Shown here: piece after piece, positions 1-12,700 of the stretch
Numbering within the stretch: the stretch's first letter is position 1
Layout of the letters: each line of letters begins with the position of its first letter
Assembly: GCF_001949145.1 (NCBI RefSeq)
Contig: NW_019091507.1
Location: forward strand, 168,396 to 232,395
Reading direction: 5' to 3'
DNA from: Acanthaster planci
Taxonomy: Eukaryota; Echinodermata; Asteroidea; Valvatida; Acanthasteridae
Length of the DNA: 64,000 nucleotides
Program-made: the position numbers and the translations under genes
The notes under the pieces: model-generated
Told to the model about the DNA's origin: nothing
Database searches by the model: none
What the model saw: the letters and a program-made list of their open reading frames with translations, nothing else

Positions 1-609
1 CCTGTTGAGCTCTCATAGTAATAGAAGGATGGCAGGTTGCTGGCCAGGCCTGTCTTCTTGTCGTTAGCTGAAGTGTCTAGAGAGGGAGCTATTATGGCCA
101 GTTTGCTCCCTGTTTCCCAGACGTCCTGCCTTGTTATGAGCTGGCTCATGACTGACCTACAGTTTCCCCATTTCCTGTAGTTGTCCTTAGGGTTTCTTTA
201 CTAGCTTATGGCAAACACTGCTTGGTTTGCTCTTCGTTTTCCTCTTGATATAAATTGGATGGCTTGCTTGCTCCTTTATTTCTTTCGTCCTGGTGGATGA
301 TTGCTTGGCTAACTGACTGGCTCCCCTCCCTTTGTTTTCCCGTCTGTTCCGGCTGGATGGCTAGATGGTTTTGTTTGACTGTCTTGTTACTGTTCCTCTT
401 TTATTTGCTGGATATTTAGTTTCCAACTTCAGTGTGGATTTGGTTAGTGAAAATGTTAAAAAGACCAGCTTAAACATATTCTATTTTAATAATACGCTGA
501 TAAATTCATATATTTCGATGATTTATGCATTCTTATTTTTCAATGTTCAGAAGCAATGGTTCATCAACTTTATCTTCCGCTCTAATTTGAAAAGTTTTGT
601 GCTATCCAG
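1..609. other. Left-edge intronic sequence of gene A
   Basis: No exon supported. The first 360 bases are rich in loosely repeated CTGG/GGATGG words; the rest is T-rich and runs into a polypyrimidine acceptor before base 610. The open frame at 365-619 shows no family features. Confidence 0.5.
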
Positions 610-716
610 GATTCCCTAACATCTTAAGTGTGCAGGCAGTCAACAGTGTGGGACTGAGGAAGACTGTACATGCTACCAGTATGATTGTAGACAACACCCC
701 ACCTAGTGTTGGTCAG
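610..716 (+). CDS. Gene A exon 1 (first in window), end of an FN3-like module
   Basis: Acceptor TATCCAG, donor CAG/GTGAGG; starts with two bases completing a codon, ends phase 0. Encodes the last strands of a module (VQAVNSVGL then VDNTPPSVGQ), the typical module boundary of this protein. Confidence 0.8.
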
Positions 717-3700
717 GTGAGGTTTTAATACGCCAGTTTCCATATGCTAGTACAAATTACGGATATCACGTCGCAAAGTTTGTCTTCTGGAAGATGACCA
801 CTGTTGATCTCTGTCACCGAATCCCAACCATGACCATCAACAGTCGTAAATTGTTTATCTTCAATTTGCAAAATAAATACGAAAGGTATTCAAATCTGTT
901 TTCACATGAAATCAGAAATGTGTGCATTATGGAGCAGAGAAAGAAAACGTGATATTTTCCACTGCCCAATCTTCCAAAACACTTTTAAGGAATCTGCTTG
1001 TTCTAGGGCTCAATATCATAGATTTGAGCTGTTGAGCTGAAAGTGTTCAAGTGACATTAAATTGGATGTGCATTGGAATGTAGGGGCTACATGGTAGGTT
1101 TTCCCCTAAAAATGGCCCATATAATTGCAACTGTATTCTAATTGTGGTCCATGAATCGCTAAATCCAAAATCAGACACCTGTTCATTTCTGTTCCAATTA
1201 AGCAAAACCCAGATAAGAACCAGTCACAGCACATAAATTGTGTAATATTTTGGCTGGTAACTGTTTTTTTTCCAGATCTAGAGCCCATATTTTGTGCATA
1301 ACCTCTTTTTTAAACTGGGCCTTGATTTCAATGTGTGAGTACTGTATTTTTTCCTGCTTGCTGTCACTAGGTCCAGTGTCCTGCCTTCATCCACGCTAAT
1401 GGTGCCATTTTGTGTAGCTGGACTGATTTTCTAGACGCCGAGTCCGCAATTGATCACTTTAGGTTTCTTGTTGGGACAACCAGGGGTGTAGGAGATATGC
1501 ATGAATCTCAGGTTCTTCCTGGCTACTACATGCACTACAGTGTCAAAGGTTTGTGACCACAATATATGTTTTCAGTTCGATTTATGCATTTGGAGCTGTA
1601 GTGGATCCAGAACCAAAATGAGGGGCAACTTCTTTCGGGACCAAAATTTTAAAAATATTTTCTTGTAATCTTCTTTGGCCTTTTTGCTGAAGAGGAGGCT
1701 ACATTTTGGGGTTCTTGTAAAGCTTTGGGGGAAAACATAAAGCCAAAAACTTGCCCTTCTCACAGTTAAGTTGTCTTCCTACTGTGATAGGCCCTTGGAC
1801 TTGGGCACGATTCAAGTGCTATAAATACAACCCTTATTCAATCCCACTCAATGCAAATAGTGTTTGAACAAGTATTCTTGGAACTTTGTTCATAATTTCA
1901 TATGTTTTTGACTAATGAGTCGGAATTCTGAGAACATTTTTTAGATTAATCTTTTTTTAACTAATAGTGACAGGGCTGAGGGATAACTTCGTTTTCATTC
2001 ATTTCTCATGGTTTGGCCAACCTAAATGATAGGATCATCAGGATGTTTTCGAGTGTCACAGTTAAACAAGTATTTGTGTCCCTTCAGTTTTCCCCTTATA
2101 ATACTTTTTTATACTAATATCTAAGATTGGGGATTGGTAACCTACTTTATTAACCTTGTCCATTGTTTGAGGCTCAAGACTTAAGAACAAACCCCTCAAT
2201 GCAGTGGTTATAACAAGGGCCTCACCTGATTGTCCCGAAGCGTAACACGGATTTGCTTCAGGGAAGGGGTTTCTATGTCCTTTGGATTGCACACATTAAT
2301 CGATACCTTTGTCCTTTCTGAAATATTGAACTTCATGTCTTTCGTGAAAATTAATAATCACCCATCAGACATAAAAATTGCCTATCAATTGTGAAACAGT
2401 TCATGTTAAACAAGTGTAATGGGATTATTGTAAATATGTAACTTAATACTTGACAGATCTGGATCTCATTCACAACAAAGTCTACTATGTCACCGTGGAG
2501 GCCTTCAATGCTGTCAATCAAAGCACTATGGCATTCTCTGCACCTATTGAGATTGATGATACTCCCCCGTTATATGGCCTGGTGGTAGAGCTGCCTGGAG
2601 TACACACCTCCAATATCAGTAATCCGGTGAGTATACCAGAATGGGACTGTACGAACGAGGAGAAATGCTTGCGCCTGGATGGCGAGTGTCTGGAATCACT
2701 CACTCAGCTGAGAATCCTGTGGCACCCGTTCACTGACGAAGAAACCCAGATCGCCAAGTACGAGGTTGCCTTAGGAACCACACCAGGGGGATCTCAGGTC
2801 AAATCCTTTTACGAGGTATCTAAGGATCAGACATCAGAACTCATCACCAACATCGACCTAAGTGATATCCGTAAGGTCTATGCCACAGTGAGGGGCTATA
2901 ATGAAGCCGGTCTAACAAGCATTGCAGTGTCCAATGGCATTTACATCAGCCGGTTCAGTGCCGGCCTTCAACCACTCCGACCCTTCCAGGTCAAAGATGG
3001 CGTTTCTGACGGCAAACTTGATGACGTGGACTTCCAGACATCACTGCGTGAAATAAGTGCAGCGTGGGACTTCAGTGGAGACCCCTGTCCATTTAAGAAG
3101 TATGAGTGGGCCATATACAGAATTGACGGCCAGGAGATTCAGCCATTTGCAGATGTTTTAGGTAAATGATACAGACTTTGCAAAATTGTTTGCCTAAGAC
3201 CATCCACACTTTAGCCAAAGTCTGGGTTATGATAAGCTGTTTTTAACTGCAGCTCCAATCACATGTTGGTAAGCCTCTCTTTGTATGGGCATTTCTTTTT
3301 GCTATCAAAACGTGTGAATACGGACCTGTTTCTCTTAATTTCATGTTCAATTTTAACATCTACACTTTCTACCGTGAAATAGAGCGAACTTCCGACACAA
3401 ACACAGATGTTGAAATGACAGATGGTGAGACCTACTACACCATTGTACGGGCTACCAACGCCCTCGGCCTGGAGATCACAGTCAGATCCGATGGTATCAC
3501 TGTGAAGCGAGACCCCTTGATACCTGGCCAGGTGTATGATGGCCTCCTGGTGGGATTTGATCTCACCTACCAGAAGGAGACGGATACCATATCAGCAAAC
3601 TGGAGGGGGTTTGGACAGGGGATGATAGTGAAGGAAACTGTTCATCACACAGGTATGTGTGAAGTTAATCATATTGACAGATCCCTGCTAGGTTATAGAG

Positions 3701-6700
3701 ACCTTCTCTTTTAAACGTGAAATGTGATGAACTTAGATTGACTGACATTTCGTCCAACAAGATGTAGATGTTTGATTCAGAATTATGCATGTCTACAGTT
3801 GAAGTACAAGACTTGCATCGTTTCTCACATGTAGTGTCAATATATCTTTGGCACAAACTGATTAAAATAACCAATTGAAGTACTATACTTCTGTGGCCTT
3901 TCCAATAGAGTAAAAAGTAGCTACAAAATATATTAAAAACCCTAATAGTCCCACTCCGATTTCAATATGATTTTACACACACCCAAGGAGGTTAGGGGTA
4001 ATTACGGCTCAATTTATGAGATGTGATTCCACACAGTAGCAGTATCTTCCTCTATGGAGCATGTGCAAGTTCACATGAATCTGATCGCCTTCCATCCAGG
4101 AAATGCTGAAGTTACCAAAGACCACCTCACAGAGCAAGCTGTTGACTACTACGAGGCTGCAGTCGGCACCGACCGGCGCTACCCTAAGACCAGAGACAAT
4201 GTGGTGCCCTTCACCTTCGTCGGCTTGAACACATCAGTCACTTTCACTAACCTGGACCTAACAGCACAAGCCTCAACTTATTATGTGACGGTAAGAGCAC
4301 ACAGCGCCAGCTTTTCCACTGCTGAGGTGACATCAACAGGGATCAATGTTGGTATTGACAGCAAAGTACATGGTGGGTCACTTCATCTTTCCGTTACAAA
4401 TGTGTCTCTTTTCCAGTTGTATTTTCAAGTCTTGAAATAGCTCTTTGAAAAAATATAATTACTTTATTTTTTCAAGTTAAATTTCTCTAAGGTTCTCGTT
4501 TCGATATTATCAAATTGGAAATTGTATTCACTGTTTAATTCTTGTTGCATTTCTTACAGGTATTTTTATAGAAATAGTTACTGTTTCAATATCTCAACTT
4601 GACTTAGCTTCAATTTGTCTTAATCTCGGAGATCTGTGGTGCTTATTAAAAATATTTCAGGTAATTATACCTACAGAGGCAATAATTATTTTCTTGATTA
4701 TATTTTCCAATTATATTTAGGAACTGAAGTAGAAGTATCAAAATTCGTGAACTCTGTCTCGGAGGTTGGGCTTAAGTGGGCTAAATTTGAGTCCACGTTC
4801 CCCATTCTCTTGTACAACGTCGGCCTGGGCGAACCTTCCCCATTCTCAATCCCACCTGAAGACATGGACTGCCTGGATATGTTGTTGGGTACCAAGGAGG
4901 CTCTGGCAACGTTTGACGTGAGACAGATGCACTTTGTCGGCAAAGACACCTATGTGGAGGTCCGAGGCCTGAATCTGACGCAGGGAAGCTCCTATTATAC
5001 AACTGTTGTGGGTGAGTGAAGCATATTCCTCCCAGTGTTTGAGCTAGGGTGCATTTGACTGAACAAAACGATCATTTGGTTTCTTCTTCTCCCTCCAGGA
5101 ATGAACGAAGGGGGACAGTGTAACTCCTCTACCAGTTATTTCTCTGTTGATGTCACGCCTCCAGTCGAGGGTCGACTGCGAGTCGGACCTTTCTATGACA
5201 TGGTTAGTGTTGCCAGGAAGACAGTGTATGCACCTTTCCCGTTACTAGTAGTGCTTCTGTTGATCCAATACTGGATGTTCATCTATCAAGCTTTGGCTGT
5301 AATACCACACACGGATGCTTGATTAAAGACAAAATGGCAGTACATCCACTTCCACTTTTTACCCTAAATTTCCAATGGTACCTTTCAGAAAGGGACACAG
5401 AATCTCTTGGTGAGAGTTGTTTACAACAGACAACACGAAACAACACAATCTACTACATAGAGGGTTGATAGAGCTCAGTGTTAGAGTGCAGGTCAGAGCA
5501 GTTTTCTGGAAATTTAAGCAGTAAAACCTGTACTAAAATCTTTACTTTTCAGTCATTTTTGATATAAAAATTAAGAATGGTTTGAGTGTGGGATCAAACA
5601 TTTTTGAACAGATTAATTGGGATGCACACAGAAATTGACAAAAAACCCACCACAGTTGAGGTCAGAAGAAAGGGAACAAGAGGGGGAGGGGGTGCCAGCG
5701 GCTCACCCCTCCCTATCAACTACTGTGGTTTCATGGGTATCTGATCAGCATGGGACAGTTACGGGTGGCAGCGAATGAAGGCAATATTGTCTTTCTACGG
5801 TAGCCAAGGTTCGGTTCTAAGCTTTGGCCATTAGGTGAGGTGAGTTGTTCATTCACTCCTGAGGTAGGAGAGTTTTTCCAAGGTTCTCTTTCCCCGTCCT
5901 TCCGTTAAAATCAACACTTTGGATGTCTGCTGTTGTCAGCATGGGTTGCTTGACAGCTGCCTGAGTTGCCTTTAGGCCGTGGGTGCCTTTTGCTCGGCAA
6001 TGTTGTAGCCCTCTCCTTCGTAACTCAGCCATGTGATTGCAAATATGACTCTGTAAACCTGTTGACTTCAAACTAATTTCATGATCTGCAGCCAGTGGCG
6101 TACACCCACAGCACCGAATCAGTGTTGGTGGTTTGGGAAGATTACAGGGATGATGAAAGTGGAATCAAATCTTTCAACCTCCGCCTTGTGCAAGCTGCAT
6201 CTTGTGACGTCAGGGATGAAAACAACCTGACACCAGTACCTGGCCAGGACTGGCTAGTACTTGGCCCTAACATCAGTGATTTTACATTTGTGGACCTGAA
6301 CCTACAGGTGTGTAGAGTCTCATTGCTTTTTGTTTTTGTGTTACACATGTAAAAACGCAGATTTTAGTTGGTTCTTAAATAAATCAAGTCGTTAACACAT
6401 TATAACACTGATCCTGTTGTCCCCGCCCAAGTGGGCAGTTAAAACACTTCTTCATCTTCAGTATGCTACGTACACTGCATATCCTAGTCACACAATCAAC
6501 TTGCAACCATATCAAATTACTCCATCAACTGCAATTTTTTTCAAAATAACCTCTTTTGAAGGAACCTGTGAAACAGAGATTGGGATGAGATAATGAGCCT
6601 CTGCTGTTGGTATTTGCACCCTTCTAAACACGCAGTTAGGTCCAATGTAATGTATTACTACGGTGAAAGTTCCGAGGGGCACCTAAGGATGTACACAGTT

Positions 6701-9700
6701 TTGTCAAGATGGGCATTGAAAGCAGCTGAAATGTGACTGGTCAAAGTTGAAGGGGGGCATTCCACCGATTTCCAACCTCACCTTTCGCATATAGTAAAGC
6801 CCTTATTTCCCTATCTGTATTATTTCTTGTATTACCAATTTTGACACGATACTTGCCGCTCGGTTTCCTCATTCAAGCACTTTTCTGTCCATCTTCATGT
6901 GCCCTGCCACGTCTTCTAGTTCCATGCATTTTCTGTGTACATGTACTACATTTTTTGCCCAACAGANCTTACTTTGTTCAGTTGTCAGCGGTTAACTACG
7001 CAGGAGACAACTTCCAATCCCAATTAGGACCCATCTTTGTCGACTCGTCAGAACCCACAGCCGGACTGGTAGTTGATGGAACTGACTTCCAGATGGACGT
7101 AACTGACAGTGCAGACAGAAACCAAGTTACTGGTTAGTTAATATTGTGCATATGAGATCCATTAGAGCTTGCTGCCCATTGATCTTAGCTTATTAATCTT
7201 AGCCATGGCACAGTTTCATCGTGCATAAAAGAAGGAGCTTTTTTGCTTGGCTCAGGCGCAGATCAGGGGAGGAAGGGAGCAAGACACACTTTAAAGAGAT
7301 TTTAAAAATAGATCAACAGAAAAACAATAATGATGACATCCTGTAAGTTAGTGACAATTAGTGGGATCTACCCCTATAGTATCAGCATCTAGTGGAAAGG
7401 ACGACGAATATAGAACTCAATTTGCACCCTAAAATTTTTATCGCGTGTGAACTAGGCCCACACGGTCATGAGAGGTTAAAAACCCAGGTTTGTAAAGAGG
7501 CTTCTTAGGTCCATTACACAGCTACAAAGTCTTCTATCCTTTGTTTTATTTCTTCACTTTCTTGACCGTCCTAATACCAATCTTTCTAAAACCTAGCAAG
7601 CACGTGAAAAACTCCATTGTACATTTTTTCAGGAAATGCATACATTTAAGCAGACGTTTAAGCCCGATTTAGGGTTATCGATAACCTTGAATTCTCCTTA
7701 CAATAATTGACAAATGGAAAATTATGAAGTATAAAATTCATCATTACGATTCGCATATTTTTCTTCTGTACATCAGGCACAATCCTTCACTTGTCCAACC
7801 CAGTGGGTCCACCCTGTCCACTGAGAGATGTTCCCTTCACTGATCCACAATGGTCAGCGATGGACTTCAAGGGACTGTGGAATATGAAACAAGACGAATG
7901 GGACTTGGAGTACCAGACACAACAGGTGCACTGAATTAATTTAATCTGGACATTGGTAGCTCTTTATTCATTCGGTTCGGTGTAAAACCTTTAAAAATGT
8001 TAAATCTTAAATCTGTATAAAATCGTATCCCTCATTTCCATATGTTGCTTTTGAATGTCCAGGTGTTTACATCCGACGAGAGTGGGACACTGAAAATGGA
8101 GCGGGACACAAGGGGACGGCGTATGCTGTCTGGTGCCTACATCATCAATGCACAGATTGTCAGGAGTTCAGAATATGAGGTCAGTATGACTACCGGTATA
8201 ATGAGTTTTGCGAGTTAACTTTGAAAAAAAATCAGGTACACTGAGTTATTTGTACATCAACATAATTTCTATTCCCCAGACTATGCCCCCTGATACAGGA
8301 CAAGCTGTTGCACAGGACCCGTGTCTCAGGAGAGTACTGGTTCTTTTGTACCCTTCTTATCCGTTGAAAAACAGTGTATTATTGCCATATGTGCTTTATG
8401 TAACTAAGCGAAAGATTGCCCCAAGTCACGAGATACAGTGTTGCTAGAGTGGAGAATTCAAATTATTTTGTTCACGCTAGGTTTAAAAGCGCAGTGTGCC
8501 ATATTTTATTAAGATTTAACTCGGAAAGTCTTGCAAGATAAAGCTTATAAACAAATCACTGTAAATGTTGACAGCGTGGCTTTCAACCCTCGCTCTTCCA
8601 GTATACTCTTCTGCGTAACAAATGACAGTAGATGTTTAAGAGGTTTCCACCTAATCCTTCAGCACTTTGATTCAATACATCTTTCATTTTTCACCGTCAT
8701 GGCTTTATTCCAGACACTTTCCTTCTTGTGGTGCTAGGGTCGCTAACAATGAATATGGACAAGTAAGCCTATACGGGTGTATACATCCTGTAACAGCAAG
8801 CATACGGGCCACACCTGACACTGAGATTGTCGTTAATTACTTCTCTTTCCTTACAATGGCAAACAGGAGGTAGAACTTTTTAAGTACTGTTGAGAAAAAC
8901 GTAAAAACTGCATGGGCTTTTCAAGCAACAACTGATTCACCAGTTGGAATGACTAGGGACTCATGAGTTGGGAGTTTAAGTACTGTCTGCCAGTGGAACA
9001 CAAAAAAATCTTAAGATGGCTTCTTTCGTTACTCAAATACAGTTTGATCTGAAGGCAGCACTACCTGACCTGCACAGCGTGACCAGTATTCTTTTCTGGG
9101 ATGGCCCAGATAGAACAGTCGGGGAATTTGACTTTGGTGGACGGGAGAACTGGCGAGAAGGAATCTGTCAGTGTTGCTATCAACAACCCTTTAATCAGGT
9201 AAGTCTTGAAGCTGTTGAGAAAGTTATTTTTTTAAGAAACTTTATCAGAGTATTTATTCATGGTATTACAAAGTTTAGCTGGCGAAAAAAAACTCATTTT
9301 AAAATGTCAGAACAGAAATTGTTAATGTTTTGTACAACGTACTATGAGGAACGGGAGGAGAATACATTTGCAGCTCCTACACCGTGTAATGTTCAAAATC
9401 CTTTTTAACTGACTGTTTAAAATCTATAGATTTCGTTCTCAAAAGTCTTTTGATAAAGTACCATCAACAAGGAATGTTATATAGTTCTGAGTGGTATACA
9501 CTGCTTCTGGCTGAGATTCAAGGGAATTGAAGCGCATGTCTTATGAGCGAAGATATGAACTTCGTGTCTTTCGATCAAACTTGGAAAGGACTCTTATGAT
9601 TAGGGCGGTTGATATTTTTATAGAGATGGCTGACACAGTTAAGATAATGCCTCTCACTACAAGAGATAATCATAATCACTACTCGTTTAAAACATGTAAT

Positions 9701-12700
9701 GCATATTTTGGCTGTTTGAATATCAACTTCACACAGCGATCAGAAGGTCAACTACATACACTTATTGCACCGTAACCTGCATATTGTTTGGTATACAGTC
9801 CTTGTGTCCTCAATGTGACTGTGAGGATTTCTTGGGGATACCCGATTCCTTTGATGACAACTCGACGCATGTCAACACCACCGCTCTGCCCTCATTAAGA
9901 ACAACCAGTGACTTCGTGGCCACAGAGACAACGGAAGAGACCGACTCAAGCAATGGAAATGGTGTTCCAATGACAACCAGGAACCCGAAACCCTGGACAG
10001 TCCGCAAACTAGACGCAGACGGAGACAGTGTGTCTGACGATGAGAGCGGGCGATGGATCTCACAAAGAGCCTGTGGCTTTCAACTCTATCCAAGTAAGAT
10101 GCTATAATCGGCGCATTACTTATCTTACAACATAACTGATATATATTAGTTATTGGCTCTGTCCAAATCCATGTGAGTTTATTGTCTTCTTCGAAAGGTT
10201 TAAATTTCACCAAGTTAGAGCGCATGGGTTTTTCAAGTCGATGTGAATGTGACTTCATTCATAGATGGCGGCGCATCTCAAGCTGTACTGTGGTGTCGTT
10301 ACTTTGAGGATGGCTGGCCGATGATCTCAGAGCCTGTAGATCTGGACTTTGATCCATCAGTGGAGGAGCGCCATTACTCGGTTCACTTCAAAGTCATGCC
10401 GTTTGATGCACAAGAGGTGTGTTTTCGTCATTGACTTGGATTTGTCATTGATAAAACTCTTATTTTGAGGGATTGTGACAAATTGTATTTCACAATTACG
10501 TGGAGATATATCACCTCTCCAAGAGATTCTTTGTCTTGATTCACGTTAGTGCATTAGGTGGTGTTCATTTTTGTGTTCGCTATGATGCATTCCAAATGAA
10601 CTTTGCCATAAGTAGCCTCTTCCTCAAAGCAAGGCAAATAAAATACCGTATGGATCAAGTTCAACATCCCCATTGCCAGTTATTCAGACCATATCTATCA
10701 ACAAAACTGTCTCCGACACGTTCTGTTGCAGGACGAATGGTCCTTTGAAGTCTACGTTGATGGCAATCTACTCTCCTCACTTACTGGTGTACCAATCATG
10801 TCCTCATCAACGAAACTCATCCTTCATGTCTTCAATCAAGACAGCTACATTGCGGATCTGCAAGACCCCTTCAATCCACCGGCCGTCACAGCCGAACTCA
10901 AGAACCTGAGGTCTGTGAAACATTCTTGTTCGGTTTCTTCCATTGTTGTCATTATACCCAGAAATGCATCGTGCCTATTAGGACATAAATGCCCTACCAT
11001 TCATTAGACACTCTAATTTCCTTCTGATTAAGGATGCCTCCTGAGCAGAGCAAGCTGTGTCGCTACGGGGCACCATTCAGGGCTGGCACCAGTCCCGTCT
11101 CCCGCTACTTTGCTGGTGTCGGTTCGGTAGCAGGAGCCACAGATATCGTACCGTTCAGGGAGGTAAGGCAGGCCACGAGCCGTAGATCAAATTAGCCTAT
11201 TTCGGGTGTGCTTCTGTGTGCAGGCTCTTATTTTACCACATGGCCTGTGTTCGAAATGATTTCAAATTATTAGTGTAGGCCCTATCTGATGGATTATACA
11301 TCCTGAAAAGCGAGATGAGATTACCACTGTCTTGAAACTCTCTGGAAGTTACCTGCTAGAGAATTGACAATGCCTTGTAAGCCACTTAGAATCTTTTAGA
11401 ACTTGGAACTTCCAATATGGAACGCTCTATTGACTAATGACTGAGACTAGGCCGCCCAATTAGATATATTTGATTTATAGTTGGCCAATTTGGTTCTTTC
11501 TATTTTGGTTCGTTTTTTTGTACAGATCGCAAGGCCCTGTGTTCCTTGCATCAACCCCTGTGATCGTTACCAGTGTGATCCCTCGTGTACCCTTGATGCT
11601 GTTCCCATCACATTCACTCTCACCAACCTGTCTCTGGCTAGACTGGATCTCTTGAATGAAACTCTAGAGAGTGATGGAAATGCAACGACACCATCTTCAG
11701 GAGACAACGAGGGATCACTCCCATTTTTTGTGACAGGTGAGAGAAATCTTATATCTCATAGAGAGATTGGATATGAAATAATTCTAACATAAAACAGAAT
11801 AAAATGGTATTAAAATAAAACAATCTCTTATTATTTCATTATAACTATTATTGTACTACACTTAAATAGTGGCCTAATCCTAATGGGCTCTAAGGCGTTT
11901 TACAATATCAATAAAAACGACATTCGTATTAATACAATACACCAACAAATTAAGATAATGCATAAAAAGATGCGTTCACATTAAAATAGTAACAATTTCT
12001 TAAAATATTTGGTAAAAAAGATATGATATCAGAGATTTTTTTAACAGACCAACTGATTCCAACAACCTCACGCCGAGGGGGAGTGCTTTCCACAGAACTG
12101 GAGCCACCTGTCTGAAAGACATATTTCAAAAATCTTTTGTTTGAGTTCTTGAAACGGACAGGAGGTACTGATCAGCGGAGGGCAATGCCCGATATGGTCG
12201 ATACTGTTGGAACATAGAACTAATATAATTTGGTGTTTGTCCCTGAAGTGCTTTATACACAATCAACAAAATTTTAAATTCTACCCTTTGGCAAATAGGT
12301 AACCAATGAAGTTGAGCTAAGATAGGTGTTATATGAAAACGTGTACTCGTCTCAGTAATTATTTTAGCTGCAGTTTTTTGGAGTGGCTGAAGCTGATTCA
12401 TAAGTTCACCCCTTGTGCCATAGAAAAGAGCATTTTGCATAATCAAGCTAACAGTGGCTTGAGCAAGGGCCCTGCATGCATCATCACTAGGAAAACTCCG
12501 TATTCTACTAATGTTACATAGCTAATAATAACATATCCAGGATATGTTACTAACATGCTTTTGCAAATCCAAGTTCCTATCAAATAGGACGCCAAGGTTC
12601 CTGACTTTATCCAAGGGATAAACAGTTTCACTGAGCGGGGGGGGTTACGTTTAAGGTAGTGGGGTGCCTCCCGAATGGGCAACGACATGCACAAAAAAGA

